Origin: Microbacter sp. GSS18
Lineage (GTDB): Bacteria > Actinomycetota > Actinomycetes > Actinomycetales > Microbacteriaceae
Length of the DNA stretch: 64,000 nucleotides
Assembly: GCA_029319145.1 (NCBI GenBank)
Contig: CP119753.1
Span: 3,658,001-3,722,000 of the forward strand
Direction of reading: 5' to 3'
The notes under the pieces are model-generated. The model was not told the origin of the DNA. It worked only from the letters and a program-made list of their open reading frames with translations, and searched no databases. Below, one piece after another: positions 48,736-57,238 of the stretch. The position numbers and the translations under genes are program-made. How positions within the stretch are numbered: position 1 is the stretch's first letter; every line of letters begins with the position of its first letter.

Positions 48736-48863
48736 CTTGCGGTCAAGCAGGGCGTGTCGGCGCCCGGTCAGTAAGGTTGTGAGCCGCAGGGCATCCGCTC
48801 TGATGACCGATGATGCACCGCGTGTCGCCCTCCGCGGCAGCGGTGCAGAAGAAGGAGACCGGC

Positions 48864-49805
48864 ATGCCGCACACGACGTCGGGCACGCAGCACGCCCTGC
48901 GCGCGGGGAACTACGAGGCGATCATCGCCAGCGTCGGCGCGACCCTGCGCACGCTCACCTACGACGGACGCGACCTGGTCGTCCCGTTCGAAGCGGACGA
49001 GGTACGGCCCTCCCACCGAGGCGTCACCCTCGCACCCTGGCCGAACCGGGTCGTCGACGGCACGTACACGTTCGCCGGTGTCGAACGGCGGCTGGCCCTC
49101 ACCGAGCCGGCCCGGCACCACGCGCTGCACGGCCTCGCCGTGTGGCTCGACTACGAGGCCGTCGACAAGGGACCCAGCCACGTGACGCTCGCGGCCACGA
49201 TCCCCGCGCAGACGGCCTACCCGTGGCGCCTCGACATCGAGACCACCTTCTCGCTCACCGCCGACGGGCTGACGCAGTCGGTCACGGTGACCAACACCGC
49301 GTCCACCCCGGCGCCGTGGGGCACGGGGCCGCACCCCTACCTCGTCGCGGGCGATGGGCTCGTCGACGCGTGGACCCTCGAGCTGCCGGCGTCCCAGGTG
49401 CTCACGGTGACCGATGAGCGCCTCATCCCGATCGAGCTGCGCGACGTGGACGCCGACGACCCGCAGCGGTTCGACTTCCGCGCCGCGCGTCGCATCGGGG
49501 CCGCTGAGATCGACCACGCCTACACCGGACTGGAGCGCGACGCCGACGGGGTCGCGACCGTGCGCGTGACCGACGACGCCGGGCGCGGCGTCGAGATGTC
49601 GTGGGATGCGGCGTGTCCCTGGGTCCAGGTGCACACCGCCGACAAGCCGGATCCGGCGACGTCGCGCATCGGCCTCGCGGTCGAGCCCATGACGTGCGCG
49701 CCCGACGCGTTCAACGCCGCGAAGTACGACTACGACGCCGGCCTGATCGTCGTCGAGCCGGGGGCGTCGTCGACGGCCTCGTGGCGCATCGCCGCGATCG
49801 TCTGA
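48864..49805 (+). CDS. Aldose 1-epimerase
   Basis: A 313-residue GalM-like mutarotase interconverting alpha and beta anomers of aldoses. Conserved catalytic segments are GVTLAPWPNRV, HHALHGLA, the histidine in GTGPHPYLV, and the glutamate in VEPMTCAPDAFN. ATG at 48864 follows GAAGGAG; an in-frame ATG at 48810 has no ribosome binding site. A stem-loop follows. Confidence 0.9.
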   Translation: MPHTTSGTQHALRAGNYEAIIASVGATLRTLTYDGRDLVVPFEADEVRPSHRGVTLAPWPNRVVDGTYTFAGVERRLALTEPARHHALHGLAVWLDYEAVDKGPSHVTLAATIPAQTAYPWRLDIETTFSLTADGLTQSVTVTNTASTPAPWGTGPHPYLVAGDGLVDAWTLELPASQVLTVTDERLIPIELRDVDADDPQRFDFRAARRIGAAEIDHAYTGLERDADGVATVRVTDDAGRGVEMSWDAACPWVQVHTADKPDPATSRIGLAVEPMTCAPDAFNAAKYDYDAGLIVVEPGASSTASWRIAAIV

Positions 49806-49827
49806 CCCCGCCGGGCGGGGCATGACA

Positions 49828-49857
49828 GAGGGCCCCGGAGTACGCTCCAAGGCCCTC
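49828..49857. terminator. Hairpin between galM-like gene and convergent small gene
   Basis: GAGGGCC (49828-49834) pairs with GGCCCTC (49851-49857), and GGAG (49837-49840) with CTCC (49845-49848), giving a two-part stem with a TACG loop and symmetric two-base bulges, between convergent genes. Confidence 0.6.
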
Positions 49858-49884
49858 CGTGTCCGGGGGTGCAGCCGCGAGGCG

Positions 49885-50082
49885 TCAGCTGTCGCGGAGG
49901 TTCTCCTTGATGTCGTTGCGCGTCTTCACCGAGTCGCGCTCCGCCTCCGCCTTCTTGACCTCGGCCTCGGCCTCGACCTCGTCGGCCTTGTCGCCGATGC
50001 GGTCGGCGGCGTCATCCCACGTGTCCTTGATCGACTCGCCGACAGCGGCGGCGGTCTTCTTGGCGTCGTCCAGGAATCCCAT
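49885..50082 (-). CDS. Small charged helical protein (CsbD/stress-protein-like)
   Basis: A 65-residue, Ala/Asp/Glu/Lys-rich protein (MGFLDDAKKTAAAVGESIKDTWDD, then a long charged helix). It resembles small actinobacterial stress proteins of the CsbD-like kind, but the match is by general appearance only. An excellent GAAGGAGG precedes ATG 50082, so it is probably well translated. No membrane segment. Confidence 0.65.
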   Translation of the reverse strand: MGFLDDAKKTAAAVGESIKDTWDDAADRIGDKADEVEAEAEVKKAEAERDSVKTRNDIKENLRDS

Positions 50083-50168
50083 GATGTCCTCCTTCGCGAT
50101 GGATGTCCTCCGACGGTACGTCGCGTCGGCCATCGTGCCCAGGGGGTTGCGCGGCGGTGGCGGCGTTG

Positions 50169-51032
50169 CTAGCCGGTGCCGCGAACTGCGGCGACGGGGG
50201 TCGTCGTGTCGATGGCCTCGCGCAACGGCCGGCGCATCGGAACCCAGTAGCGGGTGGGCGTGATCCGCGCGAGAACGTCGACCAGCCGTGCCTCGCGCCC
50301 GATCATCGTGCGCGCACGGCGCCGCACCGTCGCCTCGACGATCCGTCGTCCGGCGTCGACGGGGTCGGTGTGGTACATCGCCGCCTGGGCGGCGGCGGCG
50401 CGCTGGGCGATGGCCGGATCGAGGGCCGCGGCATAGCGTCCGTGCAGGATGATCCCGGTCTTCACGCCGGCCGGGTAGACCGCGCCGACGGTCACGTTCG
50501 TGTCCTCGAGCTCGTGGCGCAGGGCCTCGGTGAAGCCGCGCACGGCGAACTTGCTCATCGCGTAGGGGATGCGGCCCGCGGGCGCCGCCAGGCCGTAGAT
50601 GCTGACGAGGTGGGTGATGTGGGCCGCCAGCTCGCGGCGCATGGCGGGCAGCAGCGCCTGCGTGATGTTGACGGTGCCCCACAGATTGACGTCCATCAGC
50701 CAGCGCATCTCGTCCATCGTCAGCTGGTCGATGCCGCCGAGCATGGACGATCCGGCGCACGTGATCAGCGCCTGGACGTGCGGATGCCGCGCCATGATGT
50801 CCTCGGCGGCCGACGCGACGGCGGCGTCGTCGGTGAGGTCGACCGCGTGCACCGTGTGGTCGCGCCCCTCGAGGCCTGCGACGAGGGCGTCGAGCCCCTC
50901 GGCGTTGCGGTCGATCAGCGCCAGCCGCGCCCCGCGCCGGGCCAGCTGCCGGGCGACCTCGGCGCCCATTCCGCTCGCCGCGCCGGTGATCACCGTCGTC
51001 TTGCCGTGGATGTCCAGTCGCGCCTTCGCCAC
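50169..51032 (-). CDS. Short-chain dehydrogenase/reductase
   Basis: A 287-residue SDR with TGAASGMG (16-23) as cofactor motif, VDLTDD, and the catalytic YAMSK; the serine is in THLVSIYG. The C-terminus has about 30 extra residues compared with the shortest members. The family resembles actinobacterial SDRs acting on lipids or steroids; the substrate is unknown. GTG at 51032 gives the N-terminus MAKARLDIHGKTTVITG. Confidence 0.88.
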   Translation of the reverse strand: MAKARLDIHGKTTVITGAASGMGAEVARQLARRGARLALIDRNAEGLDALVAGLEGRDHTVHAVDLTDDAAVASAAEDIMARHPHVQALITCAGSSMLGGIDQLTMDEMRWLMDVNLWGTVNITQALLPAMRRELAAHITHLVSIYGLAAPAGRIPYAMSKFAVRGFTEALRHELEDTNVTVGAVYPAGVKTGIILHGRYAAALDPAIAQRAAAAQAAMYHTDPVDAGRRIVEATVRRRARTMIGREARLVDVLARITPTRYWVPMRRPLREAIDTTTPVAAVRGTG

Positions 51033-51130
51033 AGGATGCTGCCTCTCGTCGTTCTTCGCAGGTCGTCCGACTATTCTCGCTCAGTCCTGCCGGGCGTCTT
51101 GCCGGTAGCCTCTTACCTGAGGAGGCGGGG

Positions 51131-51760
51131 ATGGGCAAGACCTCGGATGCCGTTGCCGAAGGCGTCTCGATCGCGTCTGCCGCAGCGCGTCTCACGCTGC
51201 GCAATCAGATCCTGGTCGAGGTCATCGCGCATGATGCACCCTTCGACGCGGATGCGTTCGTGGGACTGGCGCATCAGACGATCGTCGCGCTCGCCGATGA
51301 GCAGGATGCCGCCGCCGACCTGACCGGCCAGCAGCGGCGGCGTGCGTGGGGCAAGTTCAGCGACCCGGACGGAACGCACGACTACCGGGACCGCGATACC
51401 CGCAACCTGCGCCGACGGCAGAAGCAGTACCGTGGCGTCGCCCGTGAGCTGCGCCACCTCGCCGACGACCTCGAGGCGCTGCGCGTTCTCATCGAGCAGG
51501 CGCGCGAGTCCGCATGGGGAGACGTCGAGGCGAACCTGCAGCGCCGGCTCAAGGTCGAGGCCATGCGGCCCGATCTCGACCCCGACTACGACCGGATGCG
51601 GTCGGCCCGCATGCAGTCGCTGCGGCTGGTGGATCTGCCCAAGCTCGCCGCCCATCGACGTCATGTCCAGAACCCCACGCCGTCGGCGCCGCCGGTCGTC
51701 GAGGACGCACCGCCTGCCCGGCGCGCGGGCGGCATCGACCTCAGCGAACTCGACTCGTGA
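51131..51760 (+). CDS. Hypothetical protein, helical, charged
   Basis: A 209-residue soluble protein rich in Arg, Asp and Ala, with long predicted helices (RRRQKQYRGVARELRHLADDLEALRVLIEQARESAW) and a disordered Pro-rich tail. No family is recognised. GAGGAGGCGGGG precedes ATG 51131, so expression is likely. It lies directly upstream of tRNA-Arg. Confidence 0.7.
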   Translation: MGKTSDAVAEGVSIASAAARLTLRNQILVEVIAHDAPFDADAFVGLAHQTIVALADEQDAAADLTGQQRRRAWGKFSDPDGTHDYRDRDTRNLRRRQKQYRGVARELRHLADDLEALRVLIEQARESAWGDVEANLQRRLKVEAMRPDLDPDYDRMRSARMQSLRLVDLPKLAAHRRHVQNPTPSAPPVVEDAPPARRAGGIDLSELDS

Positions 51761-51844
51761 GCGGCGCGCCCGGAGGGCGCGCCCGATTCGCGCAGAGGCC
51801 GCGCATGGGCTATTCTGGTCTCTTGTGCGCGAGTGAGCGCACGG

Positions 51845-51917
51845 GCGCCTCTAGCTCAATGGATAGAGCATCTGACTACGGATCAGAAGGTTGGGGGTTC
51901 GAGTCCCTCGAGGCGCG
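51845..51917 (+). tRNA. tRNA-Arg (anticodon ACG)
   Basis: Acceptor arms GCGCCTC (51845-51851) and GAGGCGC (51910-51916) pair perfectly. The anticodon stem TCTGA/TCAGA encloses the loop CTACGGA with anticodon ACG, read as inosine-CG for CGU, CGC and CGA codons. The T-arm has GGTTCGAGTCC. CCA is not encoded. A terminator follows. Confidence 0.96.
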
Positions 51918-51939
51918 CACTGTGTTGAGACAGTAGACG

Positions 51940-51970
51940 AACGGCCCGCATCGCGGGCCGTTTCGCTTTT
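51940..51970 (+). terminator. Intrinsic terminator after tRNA-Arg
   Basis: AACGGCCCGC (51940-51949) and GCGGGCCGTT (51953-51962) form a perfect ten-base stem with a three-base loop, followed by TCGCTTTT. It also lies just before the stop of the convergent amylosucrase gene. Confidence 0.85.
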
Positions 51971-51980
51971 CCGGCGCCGG

Positions 51981-53885
51981 TCACCACAGCGCGTCGACGC
52001 GCAGCCACACGAACTTGTGGGCGCCGAGCAGCAGTCCGTCGTCGAGATCGACCGCGGCTCCGGTGAGCACGTCGCGCGCGCGCCGCTCGAAGCCCGAGAG
52101 CGTCACGGGATCGACGACGGCGGGGTCGTCGCCCATGTTGGCCAGCACGAGCACGCGGTGCATCCCGTCATCCTGTGCCGGACGCTGGTAGCCCACGATC
52201 GACGGATGCGGCGCGTGGAACGGGATGAGCGCGTTGCCGGCGAACTCGGGTGTCGCCTTGCGGGCGGCGATGAGCGTCGAGAGCCGTGCGTAGACGCGTC
52301 CGGCGACCGTCGACGGGTCGTTGCGCCGCGCATAGAGCTCCTCGGACCGGCGCGGCCGGTTCACCCACCGGCTGTCGCCGGCTTCGGCCGGGTCGTCGCG
52401 ATACGAATAGTCGTTGAGCTGGCCCACCTCGTCGCCGAGATACAGCAGCGGGATGCCGCCGGTCGACAGGGCGATCGCGTGCGCGAGCACGACCCGGTCC
52501 TCGCCGCCCCGATCGTGCGCCTCGATGCCGGCGAGGGACGCCGTGGTCCCCGTGATGCGCGCATCGCCGGTGCGCGGGTTCTCCTGGAATGCCACGCCGC
52601 GCGCGAACGACTCCTGGATGCCCTTGACGTAGAAGTCGTTGAGGAACCGCCGGTGGGCGAAGCCGTCGATGCCGTACTGGGCGGCATCCTCGTCCGAGAA
52701 GGTCCAGCCGATGTCGTCGTGGCTGCGGACGTAGTTCACCCACGACGTGCCCTCGGGCAGAGCGTGCCGGGTGTCCAGGGCCTGCTGGAGGAGCGCGGCC
52801 CGGCGGGTCGCGAGCGCCTCCCACGTGAGTGCCATCTGCAGCGGGTTGTACGACAGCTGGCACTCGCCGGGAGAGATGTACTGGATCACCTCGTCGGGGT
52901 GGACGATCGCCTCCGACTTGAACAGCAGCGACGGCGCCGCGATGCGCAGCACGGCGTTGAACGCCCGCAGCAGCAGGTGCGCCTCGGGCAGCGATTCGCA
53001 CGGCGTGCCGAGCTGCTTCCAGATGAACGCGACGGCATCCATCCGCAGCACCTCGATGCCCTGGTTCGCCAGGAACAGCATCTCGCCCGCCATGGCCCGG
53101 AAGACCGCCGGGTTGGCGTAGTTCAGATCCCACTGGAACGAGTGGAACGTCGCCCAGATCCACCGCCCGTCCGGCAGCTGGATGAAGGATCCGGGGTGGT
53201 CGTCGGGGAAGATCTCGCGGGTGGTGCGCTCGTACGCGTCGGGCATCGAGCGGTCGGGGAAGATCAGGTAGAAGTCCTCGTACCCGGCGACGCCCTCCAC
53301 CGCCTTCCGGGCCCACTCGTGTTCGTCGCTGGTGTGGTTGAAGATGAAGTCGACCACCAGCGAGATGCCCGCCATGCGCAGGTCCGCGGCGAGGGACGCG
53401 AGATCGCCCATCGTGCCGAGCCTGGGATCGACCCGGCGGTAGCTCGAGACCGCGTACCCGCCGTCGCTGTTGCCTTCGGGGCACTCGAACAGCGGCATCA
53501 GGTGCAGGTAGGTCAGCCCGAGTTCGCGGAAGTAGGGGATCTGCTCGCGGATGCCGGCGAGCGAGCCGGCGTAGCGGTCGACGTAGCAGACCCCGCCCAG
53601 CATCCGCTGCGATCGGAACCATTCCGGATCGTCCTCGCGCTGCTGATCCCGGGCCCGCAGCTCGAGCGATCGCGCGCGCCACGATGCCGCGGCTTCATCG
53701 ACGACGGCCGTGAGCTGTTCGAACGCGTCCTCGCGGTCGCCGTAGAGTTCCGCGAACAGGCCGTGCAGCGTCGGCAGGTGCTCCTCGATCCGTCGCCGCA
53801 GGTCGGCATCGGTGCCATGCGCGTCCTCGAGGCGCGCGAGAATGCGGGCGCCGTCCGCGGCGGCATCCGTGTCGAGCATCGTCAT
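51981..53885 (-). CDS. Amylosucrase-type GH13 glycosidase
   Basis: A 634-residue GH13 enzyme, full length for amylosucrase, which builds alpha-1,4-glucan from sucrose. The N-terminal helical domain is followed by the barrel motifs: VVDFIFNH, nucleophile Asp283 (GIEVLRMDAVAF), acid/base Glu325 (LFKSEAI) and Asp390 (YVRSHDDIGW). These positions line up closely with Asp286, Glu328 and Asp393 of the Neisseria enzyme. Sucrose hydrolase activity is the alternative. ATG at 53885. Located in the cytosol by lack of signal peptide. Confidence 0.93.
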   Translation of the reverse strand: MTMLDTDAAADGARILARLEDAHGTDADLRRRIEEHLPTLHGLFAELYGDREDAFEQLTAVVDEAAASWRARSLELRARDQQREDDPEWFRSQRMLGGVCYVDRYAGSLAGIREQIPYFRELGLTYLHLMPLFECPEGNSDGGYAVSSYRRVDPRLGTMGDLASLAADLRMAGISLVVDFIFNHTSDEHEWARKAVEGVAGYEDFYLIFPDRSMPDAYERTTREIFPDDHPGSFIQLPDGRWIWATFHSFQWDLNYANPAVFRAMAGEMLFLANQGIEVLRMDAVAFIWKQLGTPCESLPEAHLLLRAFNAVLRIAAPSLLFKSEAIVHPDEVIQYISPGECQLSYNPLQMALTWEALATRRAALLQQALDTRHALPEGTSWVNYVRSHDDIGWTFSDEDAAQYGIDGFAHRRFLNDFYVKGIQESFARGVAFQENPRTGDARITGTTASLAGIEAHDRGGEDRVVLAHAIALSTGGIPLLYLGDEVGQLNDYSYRDDPAEAGDSRWVNRPRRSEELYARRNDPSTVAGRVYARLSTLIAARKATPEFAGNALIPFHAPHPSIVGYQRPAQDDGMHRVLVLANMGDDPAVVDPVTLSGFERRARDVLTGAAVDLDDGLLLGAHKFVWLRVDALW

Positions 53886-53950
53886 CGATCCCCTCCTGTC
53901 GCGATGCTAGCGCGCTGTCGTGAACGGGGCGAGGGTGCGAGACTGACGAT

Positions 53951-54310
53951 GTGAGACTCGTTCAGGTCGCTCAGCACGCGACGGACCTCGACCGGGCCGC
54001 GGCGTTCTACGCCGAACTGCTCGGCGCGGGCCCCACCGCCCGCTTCGACCACGCGGGCCTGGTGTTCTTCGACCTCGAGGGGACCCGGCTGCTGCTGAAC
54101 CGCAACGCACCGGCCGGTCTGATCTATCTGCAGGTCGACAACGTCCACGAAGCGCTCGACCGGGTCGCGGCAGAGGCGCTGGCCCAGCCGCATGTGATCT
54201 TCCACCACGACGACGACACCCTCGGCCCGGCCGGATTCGACGAGTGGCACGCCTTCGTCGGCGACCCCGACGGCAACCCCGTCGGCCTGGTGGCGTTCCA
54301 GCGCCCCTGA
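53951..54310 (+). CDS. VOC-family (glyoxalase/bleomycin-resistance fold) protein
   Basis: A 119-residue protein of the vicinal-oxygen-chelate fold: LVQVAQHATDLDRAAAFYAELLGAG at the start and EWHAFVGDPDGNPVGLVAF at the end hold the expected His/Glu metal positions. Substrate unknown. GTG at 53951 is the natural start; the upstream gene is divergent by 65 bases. Confidence 0.85.
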   Translation: MRLVQVAQHATDLDRAAAFYAELLGAGPTARFDHAGLVFFDLEGTRLLLNRNAPAGLIYLQVDNVHEALDRVAAEALAQPHVIFHHDDDTLGPAGFDEWHAFVGDPDGNPVGLVAFQRP

Positions 54311-54356
54311 ACCGCACGCCGCGCTGTTGCGCCGGACTCCGCGCATCCTTCCGCAT

Positions 54357-54560
54357 GGTTGGCGCCGGCTGTCGCCCGCGAAGGGTGGCGCGGCGTCTGG
54401 CGCCAAGTGAGCGGGATCGGAGGGGCTTCAGTGGGCGCTGGGTGTCGCGTGGTGGCTGGGCGGCGGCGTCTGGCGCCAAGTGAGCGGGGTTGGAGGGGCT
54501 TCGGTGGGCGCTGGGTGTCGCGTGGTGGGTGAGGGGCGGCGTCCGGCGCCAACTGGGCGG
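54357..54560. repeat. 73-bp tandem repeat with GGCGCCAAGTGAGC core
   Basis: Units beginning CGGCGTCTGGCGCCAAGTGA start at 54391 and 54464, and a shortened unit starts at 54537, all at a period of 73 bases. The first two units differ by only a few bases. A related half-unit (GTTGGCGCCGGCTGTCGC) starts near 54359. No protein is supported here. A diverged copy lies beyond the next gene at 55721-55850. Confidence 0.75.
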
Positions 54561-54568
54561 AGACGCAG

Positions 54569-55612
54569 TCAGCCTGACCATCCGGCGCGCCGGAGCGCGG
54601 TCCGGATCCGCTCGATCGCCGGGCGTGGCGACGGGTAGACGTGGGCGGAGGTGAAACGCAGCACCGTCCAGCCCAGATCTGTACACGCGGCGTGCTTCTC
54701 GACATCTCGATGCCACTGGGCACGGTCGGTTCGGTGATGATCCCCTTCGTACTCCAGCAGCAGACGCCATCGTGGATAGGCGAGTTCGGTGAATCCGATG
54801 ACCCGGCCCCGAGCGTCGAGAACGGTGAAGTCGAGCTCGGGGTCCGGCAGCCCGGCGCGCTCGATCGCGAGCCGCAGGCCGGTCTCGGCGCTCGAGTCGC
54901 TGCCGACGCGGACCTGGGGGACAGCCTCGCGCAGGCGCGCCGCGCCGGTCCGCCGGCCCGCGGTCATGGCCGCCTCGAGCTGCGCGACGTCGGCGAGGGC
55001 GGATGCCGCGTCGCGCGCGCCGTTCGGCCGGCGTGGCGGCTGGACGATGGCATCACCCGCGGCGATCAGTTCGTCGACGGACAGCTCGGTTGCGAGCTGA
55101 GCCCAGACGGTGGCCGGGCTCGCCAGCCGCAGACCGTCGTGTTCGCGCGTCGTCGTCAGCCGTGGGCTCAGCTGGCGCGAGGTGAGACCGCGCGCCCGTG
55201 GTGCCCGGTGAGGGGGATGCACCGCGACATCCAAGCGCCGCGCGTGCTGCGGCATCCGCCCGCCGACGCTCGTGGCCGTGCGCAGCACTCGAAGCGGAAG
55301 CGGGATGTCCCACACGACGGCAGCCGTCACCCCGAAGAAGAACGCGTGCGAGGGCATCACCGTCGCGTAGGCGCGGGCACGTCGCCGGATGTCGCTGCGT
55401 GCTTCGTCGGCGGCGATCGCGTGCGACGAACGACCGGAGTCCGCGATCAGGACGCCGTCGGTGCGGCGCATCCGGGCCCCGATGAACGGCTGCTCGAGGT
55501 CCTTGTGCCGGAGCCGACGCAGCGAGACACCGGCGGTTCGCGCATCGCGCACGGAGAACTGCGGTCCGAGTTCGTCGGGCAGGGGCTTCGGATGCGGGGG
55601 CATGGTCGCCAT
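54569..55612 (-). CDS. AbiEi-like / DUF559 endonuclease-fold protein
   Basis: A 347-residue protein. The N-terminal half (VRDARTAGVSLRRLRHKDLEQPFIGARMRR) resembles the winged-helix of AbiEi-type antitoxin-like proteins; the C-terminal part has a DUF559/Vsr-like endonuclease fold (PELDFTVLD, RWRLLLEYEGDHHRTDRAQWHRDVEKHAACTDLGWTVLRFT) with Asp, Glu and His at plausible catalytic positions. Many actinobacteria carry several such orphan genes of unknown role. ATG at 55612; no clear ribosome binding site. Repeats of one family flank it on both sides. Confidence 0.75.
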   Translation of the reverse strand: MATMPPHPKPLPDELGPQFSVRDARTAGVSLRRLRHKDLEQPFIGARMRRTDGVLIADSGRSSHAIAADEARSDIRRRARAYATVMPSHAFFFGVTAAVVWDIPLPLRVLRTATSVGGRMPQHARRLDVAVHPPHRAPRARGLTSRQLSPRLTTTREHDGLRLASPATVWAQLATELSVDELIAAGDAIVQPPRRPNGARDAASALADVAQLEAAMTAGRRTGAARLREAVPQVRVGSDSSAETGLRLAIERAGLPDPELDFTVLDARGRVIGFTELAYPRWRLLLEYEGDHHRTDRAQWHRDVEKHAACTDLGWTVLRFTSAHVYPSPRPAIERIRTALRRAGWSG

Positions 55613-55926
55613 GCTCGCCCGTCGGCTGCGTCATCGTGCTCACATGGGTCGCGCTGGGGAGGAGGGCCCGCGCGCCGTCGCTGGGGAGGAGCCGACCACA
55701 AGGGCGCTATGCGCCCGCGCACAGTTGGCGCTGGCTGTCGCTGAGACCGCGCGGAGCGGCAGTCGCCGCCAAGTAAGCCGCGTGTCGCAGGGCTTCACTT
55801 GGCGCGGATTGTCGGCTTGGGTGCTGGGGGCGGCATCAAACGACAACTGGGATGAACCGCCTCGAGGGCCGCGCTGATGAGGCGTCAAGGCCCCGCGTTC
55901 GCCGTGCGCGAATGGGGGTGAAAGCA

Positions 55927-55953
55927 TTAGCACTCGCATGCAGAGAGTGCTAA
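55927..55953 (+). promoter_or_regulatory. CIRCE element (HrcA operator)
   Basis: TTAGCACTC (55927-55935) and GAGTGCTAA (55945-55953) with a nine-base spacer are a perfect match to the CIRCE consensus, the binding site of the heat-shock repressor HrcA. It lies about 70 bases upstream of hsp20. Confidence 0.95.
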
Positions 55954-55963
55954 TCTGGTCCTA

Positions 55964-55984
55964 GTTGAGCCGAGAGGGCTCAAC
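55964..55984 (+). promoter_or_regulatory. HAIR-like element (HspR operator)
   Basis: GTTGAGC (55964-55970) and GCTCAAC (55978-55984) are perfect arms around seven bases. This fits the TTGAGY-N7-RCTCAA form of the HspR-associated inverted repeat, 11 bases downstream of the CIRCE element. Confidence 0.8.
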
Positions 55985-56023
55985 TTTACAGACCACAGTC
56001 CGTTCACGATAGAAGGAGACGAC

Positions 56024-56479
56024 ATGGCAACCTATGACCCGTTCCGCGACCTCGACCGACTGGCTTCGGGCTTCTTCGACGTGCGTCGCGGCCCGCGCCG
56101 CATGCCGATGGACCTGTACCGCGACGGTGACCACTACGTGCTCACCGCCGACCTGCCCGGCATCGACCCGGGCTCGGTCGACATCGACGTCGACGGCCAG
56201 CTGCTGACGATCCGCGCCGAGCGCACGCTCACCACCGGCGAGGGCGTCAAGTGGATCACCCGCGAGCGCGAGGCGGCGAGCTTCATCCGCCAGCTGAACC
56301 TCGGCCAGGGCATCGACACCGAACGCATCGCGGCCACCTACAGCAACGGTGTGCTCAGCGTCACGATCCCGGTGAGCGAGAAGGCCAAGCCGCGCAAGAT
56401 CGAGGTGGCCACCGACGAGGGCTCTCCGGTCATCAAGGCGCACGAGTCCGCCGAGGGACCCCAGCCCGTCGACCAGTGA
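56024..56479 (+). CDS. Hsp20 small heat-shock protein
   Basis: A 151-residue alpha-crystallin-type chaperone that holds unfolding proteins without ATP. The crystallin domain spans about residues 27-125 (PMDLYRDGDHYVLTADLPGIDPGSVDIDVDGQLLTIRAER ... ATYSNGVLSVTIPVSEKAKPRKIEV). The N-terminus is short and the C-terminus ends in an acidic tail. GAAGGAG precedes ATG 56024. Controlled by CIRCE and HAIR elements just upstream, so probably repressed by both HrcA and HspR. Confidence 0.95.
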   Translation: MATYDPFRDLDRLASGFFDVRRGPRRMPMDLYRDGDHYVLTADLPGIDPGSVDIDVDGQLLTIRAERTLTTGEGVKWITREREAASFIRQLNLGQGIDTERIAATYSNGVLSVTIPVSEKAKPRKIEVATDEGSPVIKAHESAEGPQPVDQ

Positions 56480-56513
56480 TGACGGCGACCTAGACAGCGC
56501 TCGCAGCGCGACC

Positions 56514-56548
56514 GGATGGCGCACCCTCGAAAGGGGGGTGCGCCATCC
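56514..56548 (+). terminator. hsp20 terminator
   Basis: GGATGGCGCACCC (56514-56526) and GGGTGCGCCATCC (56536-56548) form a perfect 13-bp stem with a nine-base loop, 35 bases after the hsp20 stop. Confidence 0.8.
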
Positions 56549-56614
56549 CCCGTCTTGAAGGCAGAATGCACGTGAGGGTGCGCGCAGCGGCGCATCGCGA
56601 AGCCGGGAGGGATC

Positions 56615-57190
56615 GTGGCCAGCGAGGTACTCGCCGTCGGCGCCACGCGTGCCCGGCTGGCGACGCTGATCGGGATCCCGCTCTACACGATATTCGGCGG
56701 CATCGGACTGTGGATGGCGACGGCGGTGTGGAACCGCTTGGTGTGCGACGACGTGCTCGTCCCGTCGGTTCTCGGCGGGACGACCGCCGCGATCGGAGCC
56801 ACCAGCGCCGTCGCCGTGGTCATCGGCGTCGCGGGGGTGTCGTCGATCGCGCAGCGTGTGCAGGGCGGGGTCTCGGGCGCGTCCGGGCGCGGCATCCTCG
56901 AGGGTGCGGGCATCGGCGCGCTCGCCGCCGTCGGCCCGAGCGTGCTCATCGTGACCGGATGCCTCCACGTCCTCGCCGGGGTGGCGGCGACGCTGATCGG
57001 CCTCGTTATCCCGAGCGCCCTCACCGGCGCGGTCGGCGTCGCGCTGCTTCGACCCGTCGCGGAGTCGCCGTCGCTGCGGCGGCTGTTGGGGCTGGCGAAG
57101 TGGCTCTCCGTCGTGCTCGTCGCGCTGTGGGCGGTGCTCTCTTTCGCGCCGCTCGACCGCTGGATGCTCCTCGCCTGCAGCGTCGGCTGA
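56615..57190 (+). CDS. Membrane protein, paralogue 1 of a tandem pair
   Basis: A 191-residue protein with four to five hydrophobic helices. IGIPLYTIFGGIGLWMATAVW and VIPSALTGAVGVALLRPVAES match the same segments of the next gene, so the two arose by duplication. No family is recognised. GTG at 56615 follows GGGAGGG. Function unknown. Confidence 0.7.
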   Translation: MASEVLAVGATRARLATLIGIPLYTIFGGIGLWMATAVWNRLVCDDVLVPSVLGGTTAAIGATSAVAVVIGVAGVSSIAQRVQGGVSGASGRGILEGAGIGALAAVGPSVLIVTGCLHVLAGVAATLIGLVIPSALTGAVGVALLRPVAESPSLRRLLGLAKWLSVVLVALWAVLSFAPLDRWMLLACSVG

Positions 57191-57238
57191 GCCCCGTAGG
57201 GCATGATGAGCGGGCATCGAACGACGGAGGAGGACGCG

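Larger units (their letters stand above)
55613..56023. other. Intergenic region with diverged repeat copy and hsp20 control region
   Basis: No gene is supported in these 411 bases. Positions 55721-55850 carry a diverged copy of the repeat found at 54357-54560 (CCGCCAAGTAAGCC, GGCTTCACTTGGCGC). The last 100 bases hold the heat-shock elements and ribosome binding site of hsp20. Confidence 0.65.
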
